Shown one piece after another: positions 22,825 to 31,511 of a DNA stretch of 64,000 bases. Within the stretch, counting starts at the first letter, position 1; each line of letters begins with the position of its first letter. The notes beneath the pieces are model-generated. The model searched no databases, had not been told where the DNA came from, and saw nothing but the letters and a program-made list of their open reading frames with translations. This stretch comes from Anaeromassilibacillus sp. An200. GTDB lineage: Bacteria > Bacillota > Clostridia > Oscillospirales > Acutalibacteraceae. The DNA lies in NCBI RefSeq assembly GCF_002160025.1, contig NZ_NFJU01000010.1:36406-100405 (forward strand). Direction: 5' to 3'. A program made the translations under genes and the position numbers.

Positions 22825-25145
22825 ACCTGACCGCCGTTTTTTCGCCCGAAACCAAGGAACTGCCGTTTCAAAGCTACAGTGAATACACCGATTATCTGTT
22901 CTCCTGCGTGGACTTGCAGCTTTCCAGCTATATCCACAGCCTGATGAGCCTTTTTGCGCGGGAGGACGGAAGCTTCCGCAACATCCTGTATCCCGACATT
23001 GACACGGCGTACAGCCTCTGTGAAAAGCACCTTTCCGACTTTGCGGGCCGCGCCGCCTCCGTTTCAGAAACCAGCGCCGAAAAGGAAGAGGAGCCGGAGG
23101 AGCTCGGGGAAGCCGACAGCGAACTGATGGATCTGTTCGCCAGCTTTGCCCAGGGCGATTCGGAGGAGGATCGTGAGGAGGACAATGAGGAGGACGCCGA
23201 ACAGCCGAATGTGCAGGAAATGCTGGCGTATGTGCGAAGCCGCGCGGCACACACCGATCCGGCTGTCACACCGCTTCCGCTCCACGCGCTGTGCGAAAAA
23301 CTGGAGATGGACGAATTCACCACCTTCTGCTTCGCCTGCGCGATCCTCTCGTCCACACAGACAAACTATGCAACCATCTTCCAGATTATCAATCAGAATG
23401 GCTCCACCTCCACGCCGACGGTGGAATCGGCCGCGCGCGTCTATTTCGGCCCCTCCTTCTCGATGACGTCCGCCTATGGGGAAATGTCGCTGGCGCTTGA
23501 GACGCTGCGCCCGGTTATCGATCTGCACATCGACAACGCCATGCCGTTTTCCACGCCGATCTCCCCCGACAAACGGCTGATCGACTTCCTGTTCGGCATG
23601 CATCCTGAGCGGATTGACGAAACGTATGACCGTTTCTTTTCCCTGCTCACGGACCAGGGCGAGCTGGATCCCTTCATCGCCAACCGCGAGGTGCTCGACG
23701 CGCTCAACATTTCTTATGACGACGGAACGCGCCTGTTCTCCCTCTACGGCGACGAGGGCGCGGGGCGCAAATTCACCATCCGCCATTTCTGCGCCGATCA
23801 TGGGCTTTCCTGCGTCTCCATCAATGGCAGCAAGCTGTTCGCCTACGACTTCTCCTTTGTGGAAAAGGCGCTCTGGGGCGTGTGCCGCGAGTGCATCCTG
23901 CTCGACGCATGCTGCTGTCTCGACAACCTCGAATACCACGAGGAAGAAAAGGAAAAATTCTTCGGCTACATGGATCTCGCGTTTGAAAAGCTGGGCAAGC
24001 ACCGGATCACCGCCTTCACGGTAAGCTTTGACAAGCTGCCCCTGCGCGAGATGACGAAAATCGAGTTTACCCAGCTGGAAATCCCCACACCGAGCAACCA
24101 GGAGCGCGAAAACGTGTGGCGCCATTACGCGAAGGATTATGTCCTGTGCAACGACGTGGACCTGCAGGAAATGGCCACAAAATTCCTCTTTACCCCCGGC
24201 AAGATCAAAAACGCCCTGCGGCAGGCCAAGGCTCTGTCCGCGATGGCCAAATACATCAACATTGTGCGCTCATGCCTGTTTCAGGCGTGCTACAACCAGA
24301 TGAGCCACGAGCTGACCAAAAAGGCCACCAAGATCAAGGCCACCTACACCTGGGACGACATTGTGATGTCGAAGGACCAGCGCGAGGCGCTCGAGCACGC
24401 CTGCGATCAGATGCGCTACCGCAAGCAGGTGTACGAACAGTGGGATTACAACCGCAAATATCCCTATGGACGCGGCCTTTCCGTTTTGCTGTTCGGCGCG
24501 CCCGGCACCGGTAAATCCATGTGCGCACAGGTGCTTGCGAACGCGCTGAATCTGGAGCTCTACCGCGTCGATCTCTCGAAGGTCATCGACAAATACGTGG
24601 GCGAAACGGAAAAGAGCATTTCCATGATTTTCCGCGAGGCCAAAAAGTGCAACGTTGTGCTGTTCTTCGACGAATGCGATACCCTCTTTGCCAAGCGCAG
24701 CGACGACGGCGGCAGCAACCAGGCCAGCAACAACAACAAGACCGCCCTGCTTTTGCAGGAGGTCGAGGCATATGACGGTGTTTCCGTCCTGGCCACCAAC
24801 TACAAGCACAACATTGACCCGGCGTTCTTCCGCCGCATGAAATTCATCGTTGAGTTCCAGTTCCCGGATCCGGAAACGCGCTACATCCTCTGGAAAACGA
24901 CGATCCCCAAGGGAACCCCGCTGGCCGACGATGTGGATCTGCGGTTCCTTGCGGATCGCTTCGAGTTCGTGGGCGGCAACATTAAAAACTGCATTCTGAA
25001 TGCCGCCTTTCTCGCCGCCTCCGACGGCGACGGCAAGCAGGTGCACATGCGCCATTATTTGCAGGCCATCCGGTACGAATTCGTCAAGACCGGCAAGGTG
25101 TTCACACGCTCGGACTTTGAGCCGTACGCCGACGAAGTCCTGTAA
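22821..25145 (+). CDS. CIS-type AAA+ ATPase
   Basis: 774 aa. A long N-terminal region contains a very acidic linker (residues ~88-135, EKEEEPEELGEADSEL ... EEDREEDNEEDAE), then a degenerate ATPase-like part and one canonical C-terminal AAA+ module: Walker A GAPGTGKSM (~558-566), Walker B VVLFFDECDTLF (~612-622), sensor 1 VLATNYKHNIDPAFFRRM and a C-terminal lid GGNIKNCILNAAFLA. This matches the Afp15/Pvc15-like ATPases present in nearly all extracellular CIS loci, thought to remodel or load components during assembly. Unusually, it is coupled to a response regulator rather than lying in the structural operon. A strong terminator follows. Confidence 0.88.
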   Translation: MNLTAVFSPETKELPFQSYSEYTDYLFSCVDLQLSSYIHSLMSLFAREDGSFRNILYPDIDTAYSLCEKHLSDFAGRAASVSETSAEKEEEPEELGEADSELMDLFASFAQGDSEEDREEDNEEDAEQPNVQEMLAYVRSRAAHTDPAVTPLPLHALCEKLEMDEFTTFCFACAILSSTQTNYATIFQIINQNGSTSTPTVESAARVYFGPSFSMTSAYGEMSLALETLRPVIDLHIDNAMPFSTPISPDKRLIDFLFGMHPERIDETYDRFFSLLTDQGELDPFIANREVLDALNISYDDGTRLFSLYGDEGAGRKFTIRHFCADHGLSCVSINGSKLFAYDFSFVEKALWGVCRECILLDACCCLDNLEYHEEEKEKFFGYMDLAFEKLGKHRITAFTVSFDKLPLREMTKIEFTQLEIPTPSNQERENVWRHYAKDYVLCNDVDLQEMATKFLFTPGKIKNALRQAKALSAMAKYINIVRSCLFQACYNQMSHELTKKATKIKATYTWDDIVMSKDQREALEHACDQMRYRKQVYEQWDYNRKYPYGRGLSVLLFGAPGTGKSMCAQVLANALNLELYRVDLSKVIDKYVGETEKSISMIFREAKKCNVVLFFDECDTLFAKRSDDGGSNQASNNNKTALLLQEVEAYDGVSVLATNYKHNIDPAFFRRMKFIVEFQFPDPETRYILWKTTIPKGTPLADDVDLRFLADRFEFVGGNIKNCILNAAFLAASDGDGKQVHMRHYLQAIRYEFVKTGKVFTRSDFEPYADEVL

Positions 25146-25166
25146 ACGTTCCCAACAGATAAAAAT

Positions 25167-25207
25167 GGCCCCGCGGGCTGCCGGAAAGGCATCCGCGGGG
25201 CCGTTTT
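25167..25207. terminator. Rho-independent terminator, bidirectional, between AAA+ gene and acetyltransferase
   Basis: GGCCCCGCGG (25167-25176) pairs with CCGCGGGGCC (25193-25202), followed by GTTTTC on the plus strand and preceded by AAAAAT, which gives a T-run on the minus strand. It closes both convergent units. Confidence 0.85.
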
Positions 25208-25231
25208 CAATTTGCAATCAAATTTGCGCTA

Positions 25232-25744
25232 TCAGGCAAGACAGCTGTTAAAGTCTTCCGGGACCAACTCATAATCAATCGAAGACTGCGGCTGGCCAAG
25301 CTGATCCTTCCAGGCGTCCACGTTAGTCCGCACCTTGCGGAACCCAAGGGACTCATAAACATGCTGTGCTCTTGTGTTTTTTACATTGGTATCGAGGATG
25401 ATTTTGGAGTAGCCGTTTTCGAACAGCCATCCGATCAGCATGCTCAAAAGCTTCCTGCCGGCGCCGCGGTTCTGGCAATCGGTTTCGCAGATCTTGATGC
25501 CAATTTCCGCCACGCCATCTTCCGTCTGACGATAGTTGCACTCCCCGATCAGGCGATCATTTTCCTCTATCACCAGGGAGCCGCCGCCGAGTCCCCGGAT
25601 GACTTCCTCCTCGGTGATTCCCAGGCCATTGGGAAAACCGGCATGCGCCATCACGGCGCCATCGTTCCACCAGGCGGCAAGCTGTTTGGCGTCGGCAGCC
25701 ACGGCTTGCCGGATGGTTAAATTTTCATATTGAATTTTGGTCAT
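25232..25744 (-). CDS. GNAT-family N-acetyltransferase
   Basis: 170 aa, ATG with GGAG 7 nt upstream. LTIRQAVAADAKQLAAWWNDGAV, then IGECNYRQTEDGVAEIGIKICETDCQNRGAGRKLLSMLIGWLF (QNRGAG is the acetyl-CoA pyrophosphate loop) and YSKIILDTNVKNTRAQHVYESLGF are the classical GNAT elements, closest to the RimJ/RimL/spermidine-acetyltransferase type. The start overlaps the preceding methyltransferase stop, so the two are coupled. Substrate cannot be told. Confidence 0.85.
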   Translation of the reverse strand: MTKIQYENLTIRQAVAADAKQLAAWWNDGAVMAHAGFPNGLGITEEEVIRGLGGGSLVIEENDRLIGECNYRQTEDGVAEIGIKICETDCQNRGAGRKLLSMLIGWLFENGYSKIILDTNVKNTRAQHVYESLGFRKVRTNVDAWKDQLGQPQSSIDYELVPEDFNSCLA

Positions 25745-26541
25745 TTCTTTTCTCCTACAAACAGTAAATGGTTTGTCATACCAAGCAATTCCGGTTTTTC
25801 GCAGAGATAGAAATGATACCGGAGGTACTGCGCATAGTCCTCATCGTTCATTTCATTGATCCTTGCCGCCATGAGCTCGCTCGCCCCGTCGGACGCGACC
25901 TCATGAAGCACGGTCACTCCACCGTCCGCCAGCAGCTTTCTTGCATCCTCCACCGTGTGGAATACAAATGGAAAATCGTTGAGCTTGAACGTTTCCTTGT
26001 CGTAATCACCATTTGAAAAATAATGAGCATTGTATTCCAGTTCGGTGAGAAAAACAAGGTCGTTGGCAATAAAGGCAAAGAAAATCTTGCCGTCGTCTTT
26101 GCAGACGCGTTTTGCTTCGCGGATGCATCTCTGTTTGTCCGAATTTTGTTTCAGATGATACAACGGACCAAACAGAAGCACGATATCAAAGGACTTGTCC
26201 GCATAACGGGAAAGATCCAGCGCATTGCCCTGCACAAGGTCGATCCTGTCTTCGGGCGTGAGTTTTTTTCGGAACGCGGCAATATTGGCGTCGGCCAGTT
26301 CCAGTGCCGACACATCATATCCCTTGCGGGCAAAGTAAAAGCTGTATTCACCCGCTCCCGCGCCGATATCCAGGATTCTGTCGCCCTCTTTCAGGTAACG
26401 CTCTATATAGCGAACGGTGGTCAGAAATTCCACCCGCGCGGCTTTGGAATGATTCAGCCTGCTGTTCTCGTTGAAGATATCGTACGTTCTGTTGACACGT
26501 TCGCTTTCATTCTCTATTTTGGCAAGCTGTTCAAAGTCCAT
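25741..26541 (-). CDS. SAM-dependent class I methyltransferase
   Basis: 266 aa, ATG with GGGAGG about 9 nt upstream. Motif I is RILDIGAGAGEYSFYFAR; then VSALELADANI, EDRIDLVQGNALDLSRY, SFDIVLLFGPLYHLK and REAKRVCKDDGKIFFAFIAN follow in the expected order of class I methyltransferases (Methyltransf_11/25 type). Second gene of a three-gene operon with an 80-aa protein upstream and a GNAT enzyme downstream. Small-molecule substrate is likely, identity unknown. Confidence 0.85.
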   Translation of the reverse strand: MDFEQLAKIENESERVNRTYDIFNENSRLNHSKAARVEFLTTVRYIERYLKEGDRILDIGAGAGEYSFYFARKGYDVSALELADANIAAFRKKLTPEDRIDLVQGNALDLSRYADKSFDIVLLFGPLYHLKQNSDKQRCIREAKRVCKDDGKIFFAFIANDLVFLTELEYNAHYFSNGDYDKETFKLNDFPFVFHTVEDARKLLADGGVTVLHEVASDGASELMAARINEMNDEDYAQYLRYHFYLCEKPELLGMTNHLLFVGEKK

Positions 26542-26564
26542 ACCGGAATTCCTCCCATTGGTTT

Positions 26565-26807
26565 TTATTGGTTCTTACTTGTGTGAAATACGGCGGACCG
26601 TTCAAAGACGGACGGTGCGGTATTGATCCCGCCGAAGCGGCGCTCCAGTCCCTCGTCGAACACGCTTTTGGCCGTATTGAGCGGTTGATGAAGCGGCAGC
26701 TCCATCGGGATTTCCACTTCATCCGGGTTTTCCGGTGGAAGACGGCGGTTTCGCTCCTCCCGCTGCTTCTTCTTGACATCCATCATTCGATCCAGATTAC
26801 GCTTCAT
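26565..26807 (-). CDS. Small basic/charged hypothetical protein
   Basis: 80 aa from ATG at 26807 (AGGAGG 7 nt upstream; an ATG two codons earlier is too close to it). N-terminal third is strongly basic (MKRNLDRMMDVKKKQREERNRR), the middle is ENPDEVEIPMELPLHQP and the end has ERRFGGINTAPSVFERSAVF. No family recognised. The strong ribosome site, 23-nt gap to the methyltransferase and lack of a better frame on either strand support a real gene leading the operon. Confidence 0.55.
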   Translation of the reverse strand: MKRNLDRMMDVKKKQREERNRRLPPENPDEVEIPMELPLHQPLNTAKSVFDEGLERRFGGINTAPSVFERSAVFHTSKNQ

Positions 26808-26877
26808 CTTCATTCCTCCTCTGCGGTTTGCTGTGTCCCCATTATAAAAGAGAACGGTGCAAAAAGCAACCTCCCCC

Positions 26878-26905
26878 TTGACAACACAAAAAAACGGACT
26901 ATCAT
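26878..26905 (+). promoter_or_regulatory. Promoter of the fluoride-riboswitch transcript
   Basis: TTGACA (26878-26883), 16 nt spacer, TATCAT (26900-26905). Transcription would start just before the riboswitch aptamer. Confidence 0.65.
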
Positions 26906-26916
26906 GAAGGGCAGAA

Positions 26917-27008
26917 TAACGGGGAATGAAGATCTCCCCCGGGAAACCGGAACCGCCGTATCAGGCTGATGACTTCTGTGCTGTGCCGCAGAAGTTGTCA
27001 GCCTTTTT
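26917..27008 (+). promoter_or_regulatory. Fluoride (crcB-motif) riboswitch with terminator
   Basis: The aptamer reads GGGGA-ATGAAGATC-TCCCC, then AACCGCC, a GCC/GGC stem and CTGATGACTTCTG. This matches the crcB motif: stem with internal AUG-AG, pseudoknot GAAG with CTTC, and the conserved GGCUGAUGAC. An extra CCGG-GAAA-CCGG hairpin sits between the stems. The 3' part of the aptamer (26963-26978, AGGCTGATGACTTCTG) is also the left arm of a terminator whose right arm CAGAAGTTGTCAGCCT (26989-27004) is followed by TTTTTT. Fluoride binding would hold the aptamer and prevent termination, switching on the downstream antiporter. AAGGAGG follows at once. Confidence 0.82.
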
Positions 27009-27034
27009 TGCTGTCCAAAAAAGGAGGAACCGCC

Positions 27035-28257
27035 ATGCTCACCTCGCTCGCGCTCGTTTTTCTGGCCGGACTGGCCGCCGCCGCTCTCTGTCAGATCCTG
27101 CACATTCCCCGGATCCTCGGGATGCTGGCCATGGGGATTGTACTCGGCCCTTACGCACTCAATCTGCTCGATCCGTCGATCCTCTCCATCTCCGCCGACC
27201 TGCGTGAGATGGCTCTGATCATCATCCTGCTCAAGGCCGGCCTTTCCCTCAACCTCTCCGATCTCAAGCGGGTGGGCCGTCCTGCTGTGCTGATGGCCTT
27301 TGTCCCCGCATCGTGCGAAATCCTCGCCTGCATCCTGTTTGCCCCCGCCCTGCTCGGTCTTTCGCGGATCGAAGCGGCGGTGCTGGGCGCGGTGCTCGGG
27401 GCCGTCTCCCCCGCGATTGTGGTTCCCAGAATGGTGCAGCTGATGGAAAGCGGCTACGGGATGAAAAAAGCGTGCCCCAGCTCATTCTGGCCGGGGCATC
27501 GTGCGATGATGTCTATGTGATTGTGCTGTTTACCACCTTTGCCTCCATGGCGCAGGGCGGGCAGGCCAGCCCCACGGCTCTCCTTGAAATCCCGGTATCC
27601 GTCGTGCTGGGGATCGCTCTTGGCGCGGGAGTGGGCCTGCTGCTCGGATGGTTCTTCGAGAGAGCATTTGCCCATCGCCGCACCGTGCGCAACAGCACGA
27701 AGGTCATCGTGATTCTGGGGCTTTCCTTCCTCTTTCTTGCCATTGAAAACGTCCTCAAGGGCTTTGTGCCTGTCTCCGGACTTCTGGCCGTGGTCAGCAT
27801 GGCCTGTGTGCTCAAGCGCCGGAGCACGGCCTTTGTCTCCCGAAGGCTTTCGGAAAAATTCGGCAAGCTGTGGATCGCGGCGGAGCTGATCCTGTTCGTC
27901 CTGGTGGGGGCGGCGGTCGATATCCGCTACACCATGCAGGCGGGAGCCGCCGCTGTGGGCATGATCCTTCTCTCCCTTCTGTTCCGCTGTGCGGGCGTGG
28001 CGCTGTGCACGCTACACACCTCCCTCACCGGAAAGGAGAGGCTGTTCTGCGCCATTGCCTATCTCCCCAAGGCCACCGTGCAGGCGGCCATCGGTTCCGT
28101 GCCTCTGGCTATGGGCCTGCCGTGCGGGCAGATCGTCCTGTCCGCCGCCGTGCTGGCGATCCTTCTCACCGCCCCGCTGGGCGCGTTCGGGATCGACCTA
28201 ACCTGCCGCCGCCTGCTGACAAAGGACGGAAAGGCTTCCTCCGATCAGTGCGCGTAA
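27035..28257 (+). pseudogene. Cation:proton antiporter (fluoride-responsive), interrupted by a frameshift
   Basis: ATG at 27035 with AAGGAGG 7 nt upstream. The first frame (27035-27520) encodes membrane helices typical of the CPA1/NhaP-like Na+/H+ exchangers: ARSL..., LHIPRILGMLAMGIVLGPYALNLL, MALIIILLKAGLSLNL, VLGAVLGAVSPAIVVPRMVQLM. After GYGM the family sequence continues in another frame: KSVPQLILAGASCDDVYVIVLFTTF and on to 28257. The break is at ATG AAAAAA GCG (A6 at 27464-27469); one more A would restore a single ~407-aa protein. It follows a fluoride riboswitch, and antiporters are known members of that regulon. Sequencing error, slippage-dependent expression or true loss are all possible. 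Its 3' end overlaps the convergent sulfatase by 13 nt. Confidence 0.85.
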
Positions 28258-29699
28258 TCCCGGGCGCGCAGCTGCTCCGCGGCTTCATGCCGCCCCGTGC
28301 TTTCAAGGCGTTTGAGGTACGCATCCAGCCAGCCGACGGTATGATACGGGCCGCCCTCCTGCCACACGGTCCACAGAGGATCCACCTGGCTGTCGGAGCG
28401 GAGCATCTGATCGTCATGCCAGTCCAGAATGATCTTGGCTCCCTGCGCACAGATGGCGGGATACTGCTCCTTGACATCGTGCTGTTCATGGGGATCCGCG
28501 GAAAGATGGAACAGCATCTCACGGGGGAACAGGTGGAAGCCGTCATGATAGGTGCGCATGTAAAGCCATTCCCCGAAACGCGCCGATCTCTGGCATACAT
28601 GTGCCATCTGGGACAAAACCAAGCTGTCCCGTCCGCACTCCCGGCCTGTCCGAAGCGTTTCGGCATAACTCTGCCCGTCCCAGTTATCGCAGGCCTGCAC
28701 ACCAAGCAGCTCCGCCACCGTTGGAAGCAGATCCAGGCTGTAATGGAAGCCGTTTTCCGACACTCCCTTTACACCGCCGGGCCATTTGAGAATCATCGGA
28801 ATGTGGCAGGTTGGCTCATCGGCCGTGCCGTGCTCCTCATAAATGCCGAGCTCTCCCATATTCTCGCCGTGATCCGCCGTCACAAGAATAGCGGTATCCT
28901 CATACAGACCATGCTCCCGCAGCCAATCAAACAATTGACCCACCAGCCCGTCCACATAACGGATGCCGCAGTCATAGCCGTCAAACACGCGCCGCAGCTC
29001 GCTGTATTCCGTGATCTTTCCGGGTGCGCGGGGAAACCGGGGATCCTCCGTGTCGCTATACATGCTCAGCTCATTCAGGCCGTGCGGACAGGAAAGACGG
29101 CGGTGCTGCTCAAATACCTCCGGGGTAATCCAGGACGGAATGGGTTCCTCCGCAAATGGATTGCCGAACGATTCCGGCGCGCGGTACGGCGTGTGCGGAT
29201 CCCAGAAGTGAACGTGCAGGAACCAGTTGTCCCGCTCTCCGCAGCGTTCCAGCCAGTCGAGCGCGATGGGAAGAACCTCCTCACCGGATTCCAGACCGCA
29301 TTTTCCCACATTGTAGCACTCATGAAATCCCGCGTTGAACCACCAGGAGGAATGACGCTCGGGAAAGGAGCTGACGGAAACGGTGTGCATGCCCGCGCGG
29401 CGGAAGATGTTATGGAAATTGTTGTGATCCACGATGTCGCTGAAGCCCCTGTCCCGTCCGGTCAGACGGCGGTCCGCCGCCGTGCCGCCGTGGCCCACCG
29501 CACCGTTGCGGATGCCGAACATGCCGCTGACGAGAGCCGCGCGCGAAGGCAGGCAGGGCGCGTCGGAGCAGTAGTACCGGTCAAACCGCACACCGTCGGC
29601 GCAGACCCGGTCAATATTCGGCGTGGTCGCACGGGGATAGCCGTAGCAGCTCATATGATCCGGGCGAAGGGTATCCAGATCCAGCATCAGTATTCTCAT
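28245..29699 (-). CDS. Type I sulfatase
   Basis: 484 aa from ATG at 29699 (MRILMLDLDTLRPDHMSCYGYPRATTPNIDRV). The formylglycine motif is DAPCLPSRAALVSG (CxPSR, Cys type), matured by an anaerobic sulfatase-maturing enzyme that is not in the window. Metal ligands are in LDLDTLRPD at the start and ILVTADHGENMGE later. No signal peptide, so it is cytoplasmic as annotated. The size and ending suit the N-sulfoglucosamine/iduronate-like sulfatases used on host glycosaminoglycans or mucin, but the substrate is not certain. An AraC regulator is divergent. Confidence 0.9.
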   Translation of the reverse strand: MRILMLDLDTLRPDHMSCYGYPRATTPNIDRVCADGVRFDRYYCSDAPCLPSRAALVSGMFGIRNGAVGHGGTAADRRLTGRDRGFSDIVDHNNFHNIFRRAGMHTVSVSSFPERHSSWWFNAGFHECYNVGKCGLESGEEVLPIALDWLERCGERDNWFLHVHFWDPHTPYRAPESFGNPFAEEPIPSWITPEVFEQHRRLSCPHGLNELSMYSDTEDPRFPRAPGKITEYSELRRVFDGYDCGIRYVDGLVGQLFDWLREHGLYEDTAILVTADHGENMGELGIYEEHGTADEPTCHIPMILKWPGGVKGVSENGFHYSLDLLPTVAELLGVQACDNWDGQSYAETLRTGRECGRDSLVLSQMAHVCQRSARFGEWLYMRTYHDGFHLFPREMLFHLSADPHEQHDVKEQYPAICAQGAKIILDWHDDQMLRSDSQVDPLWTVWQEGGPYHTVGWLDAYLKRLESTGRHEAAEQLRARDYAH

Positions 29700-29835
29700 A
29701 GCAAAACCATCTCCTCCATGATATAATACAAGGCAAAAGCGTTCTGTCTGTATCATACACCAGCGCGGTGCGCCGGGAAAGAAAGATTTGCTTCTGTTTT
29801 TAGCACAATTTTAACCTTTGGGGAGAAGAGGGAAC

Positions 29836-30801
29836 ATGATGTCGGAGAACAGGACCGAAGCGGAGCGGGAATTCGGCTCCTATGAGGAAATCGGCATGCC
29901 GGACCATCTGGTTCCGGTTAAAATCGTGCCGCGCAGGATGGATCTCCACAGCGTGGGGTGCAGCTTCCACTGGCATGAGGCGCTGGAGTTTTACTGCGTG
30001 GAGCAGGGCGGCGTTCTTCTCCTTTGCGGCGGGCGCAGAGAGTGGATCCGCGCGGGGGAAACCGGGTTTGTAAACTGGTGCCGCCCGCACCGGGGGATGG
30101 CTTTCCTCGCGGACACACGGTATCACATTGTGCAGATTGGCCCGGAGCTGTTTTCCGGGGAAACGCTCCTTCTGCCCGGACAGGAAGAACCCTGCGGTTA
30201 TCTTTCCCTGCTGCTCTCCTTCGGCGAACGCGCCCCCGTCCTCCTTCCCACGTTCCCGGATCTCGCCGCCTCGCTCCGGGAGCTGATCCGGCTTTATTAC
30301 GAGCCCGGACCGGCGGTGCGGCTGGAGGAAAAAGCCGCCGTTCTGCACACGCTGGCCGCTCTGGCCAAGCTTCTGATTGCCTCCCCCGGACGCGGGGAAT
30401 CCCCGCAGGGAAGCGGCGATCGCGTTTCCCTGGAACATGTCCGAAGCCTGCTTCTGTTTCTCTCTGAAAACTACGCCGACCTGGAGCGCGTCTCGCTTCC
30501 CGCACTGAGCCGCCGTTTCGGCCTGTCCACCCCCTATCTGTGCCGGATTTTCCGGCGCTGCACCGGGATGAGCATCGTGTCACACTTACAGGAACTGCGC
30601 TGCACGCGCGCCGCCGCCTTCATCCTGAGCGGCACCCCCCTGCGGGAAGCAGCAGAAAGGGCAGGCTTCCAGGATTACAACTATTTTTCCCGCGTTTTCC
30701 GCCAACGCATGGGCATCTCCCCTCTGGCATTAAAAAAGCCGCCTGAAACAGGCGGCTCTGAAAAAGCACGGGGGCGTGGGAACGTGGTGCGCCAGCGCTG
30801 A
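29836..30801 (+). CDS. AraC-family transcriptional regulator (sulfatase region)
   Basis: 321 aa from ATG at 29836 (GAGAAGAGGG upstream; another ATG follows directly). N-terminal cupin sensor (SFHWHEALEFYCVEQGGVLLLCGGRREWIRAGETGFVN) and C-terminal double helix-turn-helix (LSLPALSRRFGLSTPYLCRIFRRCTGMSIVSHLQELRCTRAAAFILSGTPLREAAERAGFQDYNYFSRVFRQRMGISPLAL). Divergent from the sulfatase by about 136 nt, so it probably controls it in response to a sugar. The last ~25 codons lie over the terminator of the convergent lrgAB operon and encode an atypical tail (KKPPETGGSEKARGRGN). Confidence 0.88.
   Translation: MMSENRTEAEREFGSYEEIGMPDHLVPVKIVPRRMDLHSVGCSFHWHEALEFYCVEQGGVLLLCGGRREWIRAGETGFVNWCRPHRGMAFLADTRYHIVQIGPELFSGETLLLPGQEEPCGYLSLLLSFGERAPVLLPTFPDLAASLRELIRLYYEPGPAVRLEEKAAVLHTLAALAKLLIASPGRGESPQGSGDRVSLEHVRSLLLFLSENYADLERVSLPALSRRFGLSTPYLCRIFRRCTGMSIVSHLQELRCTRAAAFILSGTPLREAAERAGFQDYNYFSRVFRQRMGISPLALKKPPETGGSEKARGRGNVVRQR
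30732..30756 (-). terminator. Terminator of lrgAB, inside the 3' end of the AraC gene
   Basis: Minus strand GCCGCCTG-TTT-CAGGCGGC followed by TTTTTT (plus strand AAAAAA at 30732-30737, stem 30738-30756). It lies within the convergent AraC coding sequence. Confidence 0.85.
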
Positions 30802-30812
30802 AAGACCAGGCT

Positions 30813-31511
30813 TCAAAGCTTCAAAAACAACGAAAGGATCACCGTGAGGATCCCCGAAATGGAGAGGGAGATTCCGCTCATGGCGCCCTCAACCTCCCCG
30901 AGTTCAAGCGCCTTGGAGGTGCCGACGGCGTGGCTGGCGGCGCCCAGCCCCACGCCTGCGGCGATTGGATTTTTGATCCGGAAGATCTTGAGAAGCAGCG
31001 GAGCGGCCACCGCTCCCAGAATCCCGGTAATCACCACCATCGCGACGGTGATGGGGACGATTCCGCCCGCCTGCTCGGAAATCTCCATGGCAATCGGCGT
31101 GGTCACGGACTTCGGCATCAGGGAGGCTGTGAGGGCCTTGTCCAACCCGAACAGACGGCACATCAGCCAAACGCTGCCCATTGAGGTCACACAGCCCGCC
31201 AGGCATCCGAGCAGAATCGGCAGAAAGTTCTTTTTCAGCAGATCCAGCTGACGGTAAATCGACAGGGCCAGCGCCGCCGTGGCGGGCCCGAGGAACATGG
31301 AAACAAAGTCTCCGCCCTCCTGGAAATTCGCCAAGGGGATCCCAAAGACCTCGAGCACCACAATGGTCAGCCCGATGGCGATCAGAAGCGAATTGACGAT
31401 CGGGGAACGCAGCTTCTTATTGAGAAACACGCCCGCCGCAAAGGTGACGATGCACAGCGCCACCCCGAACATCGGGGAGCTGGTCAGTTCCATCAGAAGC
31501 TCATGATTCAT
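30813..31511 (-). CDS. lrgB: LrgB/CidB-family membrane protein
   Basis: 232 aa, start overlapping the lrgA stop, with AAAGGGGGA upstream. Multi-spanning protein with conserved LrgB elements: NSLLIAIGLTIVVLEVFGIPLANFQEGGDFVSMFLGPATAALALSIYRQ, ASLMPKSVTTPIAMEISEQAGGI and AAGVGLGAASHAVGTSKALELGEVEGAMSGISL. With LrgA it modulates murein hydrolase export, overflow metabolite movement or programmed lysis in Firmicutes; the exact transported species is debated. Only two-gene unit, no LytSR sensor pair nearby. Confidence 0.92.
   Translation of the reverse strand: MNHELLMELTSSPMFGVALCIVTFAAGVFLNKKLRSPIVNSLLIAIGLTIVVLEVFGIPLANFQEGGDFVSMFLGPATAALALSIYRQLDLLKKNFLPILLGCLAGCVTSMGSVWLMCRLFGLDKALTASLMPKSVTTPIAMEISEQAGGIVPITVAMVVITGILGAVAAPLLLKIFRIKNPIAAGVGLGAASHAVGTSKALELGEVEGAMSGISLSISGILTVILSLFLKL

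Noticed and set aside
1..25145. Prophage
   Set aside because: Only tail-type genes are present. There is no integrase, terminase, portal, capsid, holin or endolysin, and Pvc16, DUF4280, the lead protein and the AAA+ ATPase are CIS markers. An R-type tail bacteriocin cannot be fully excluded as the baseplate and fibre genes are outside the window.
1..25145. Type VI secretion system
   Set aside because: No TssJ/L/M or TssB/C split sheath; the sheath is a single phage-like protein and the ATPase is not ClpV.
26568..26969. 133-aa plus-strand frame over the small minus-strand gene and riboswitch
   Set aside because: It runs through the promoter and aptamer, has no ribosome site, and the minus-strand frame has a strong one.
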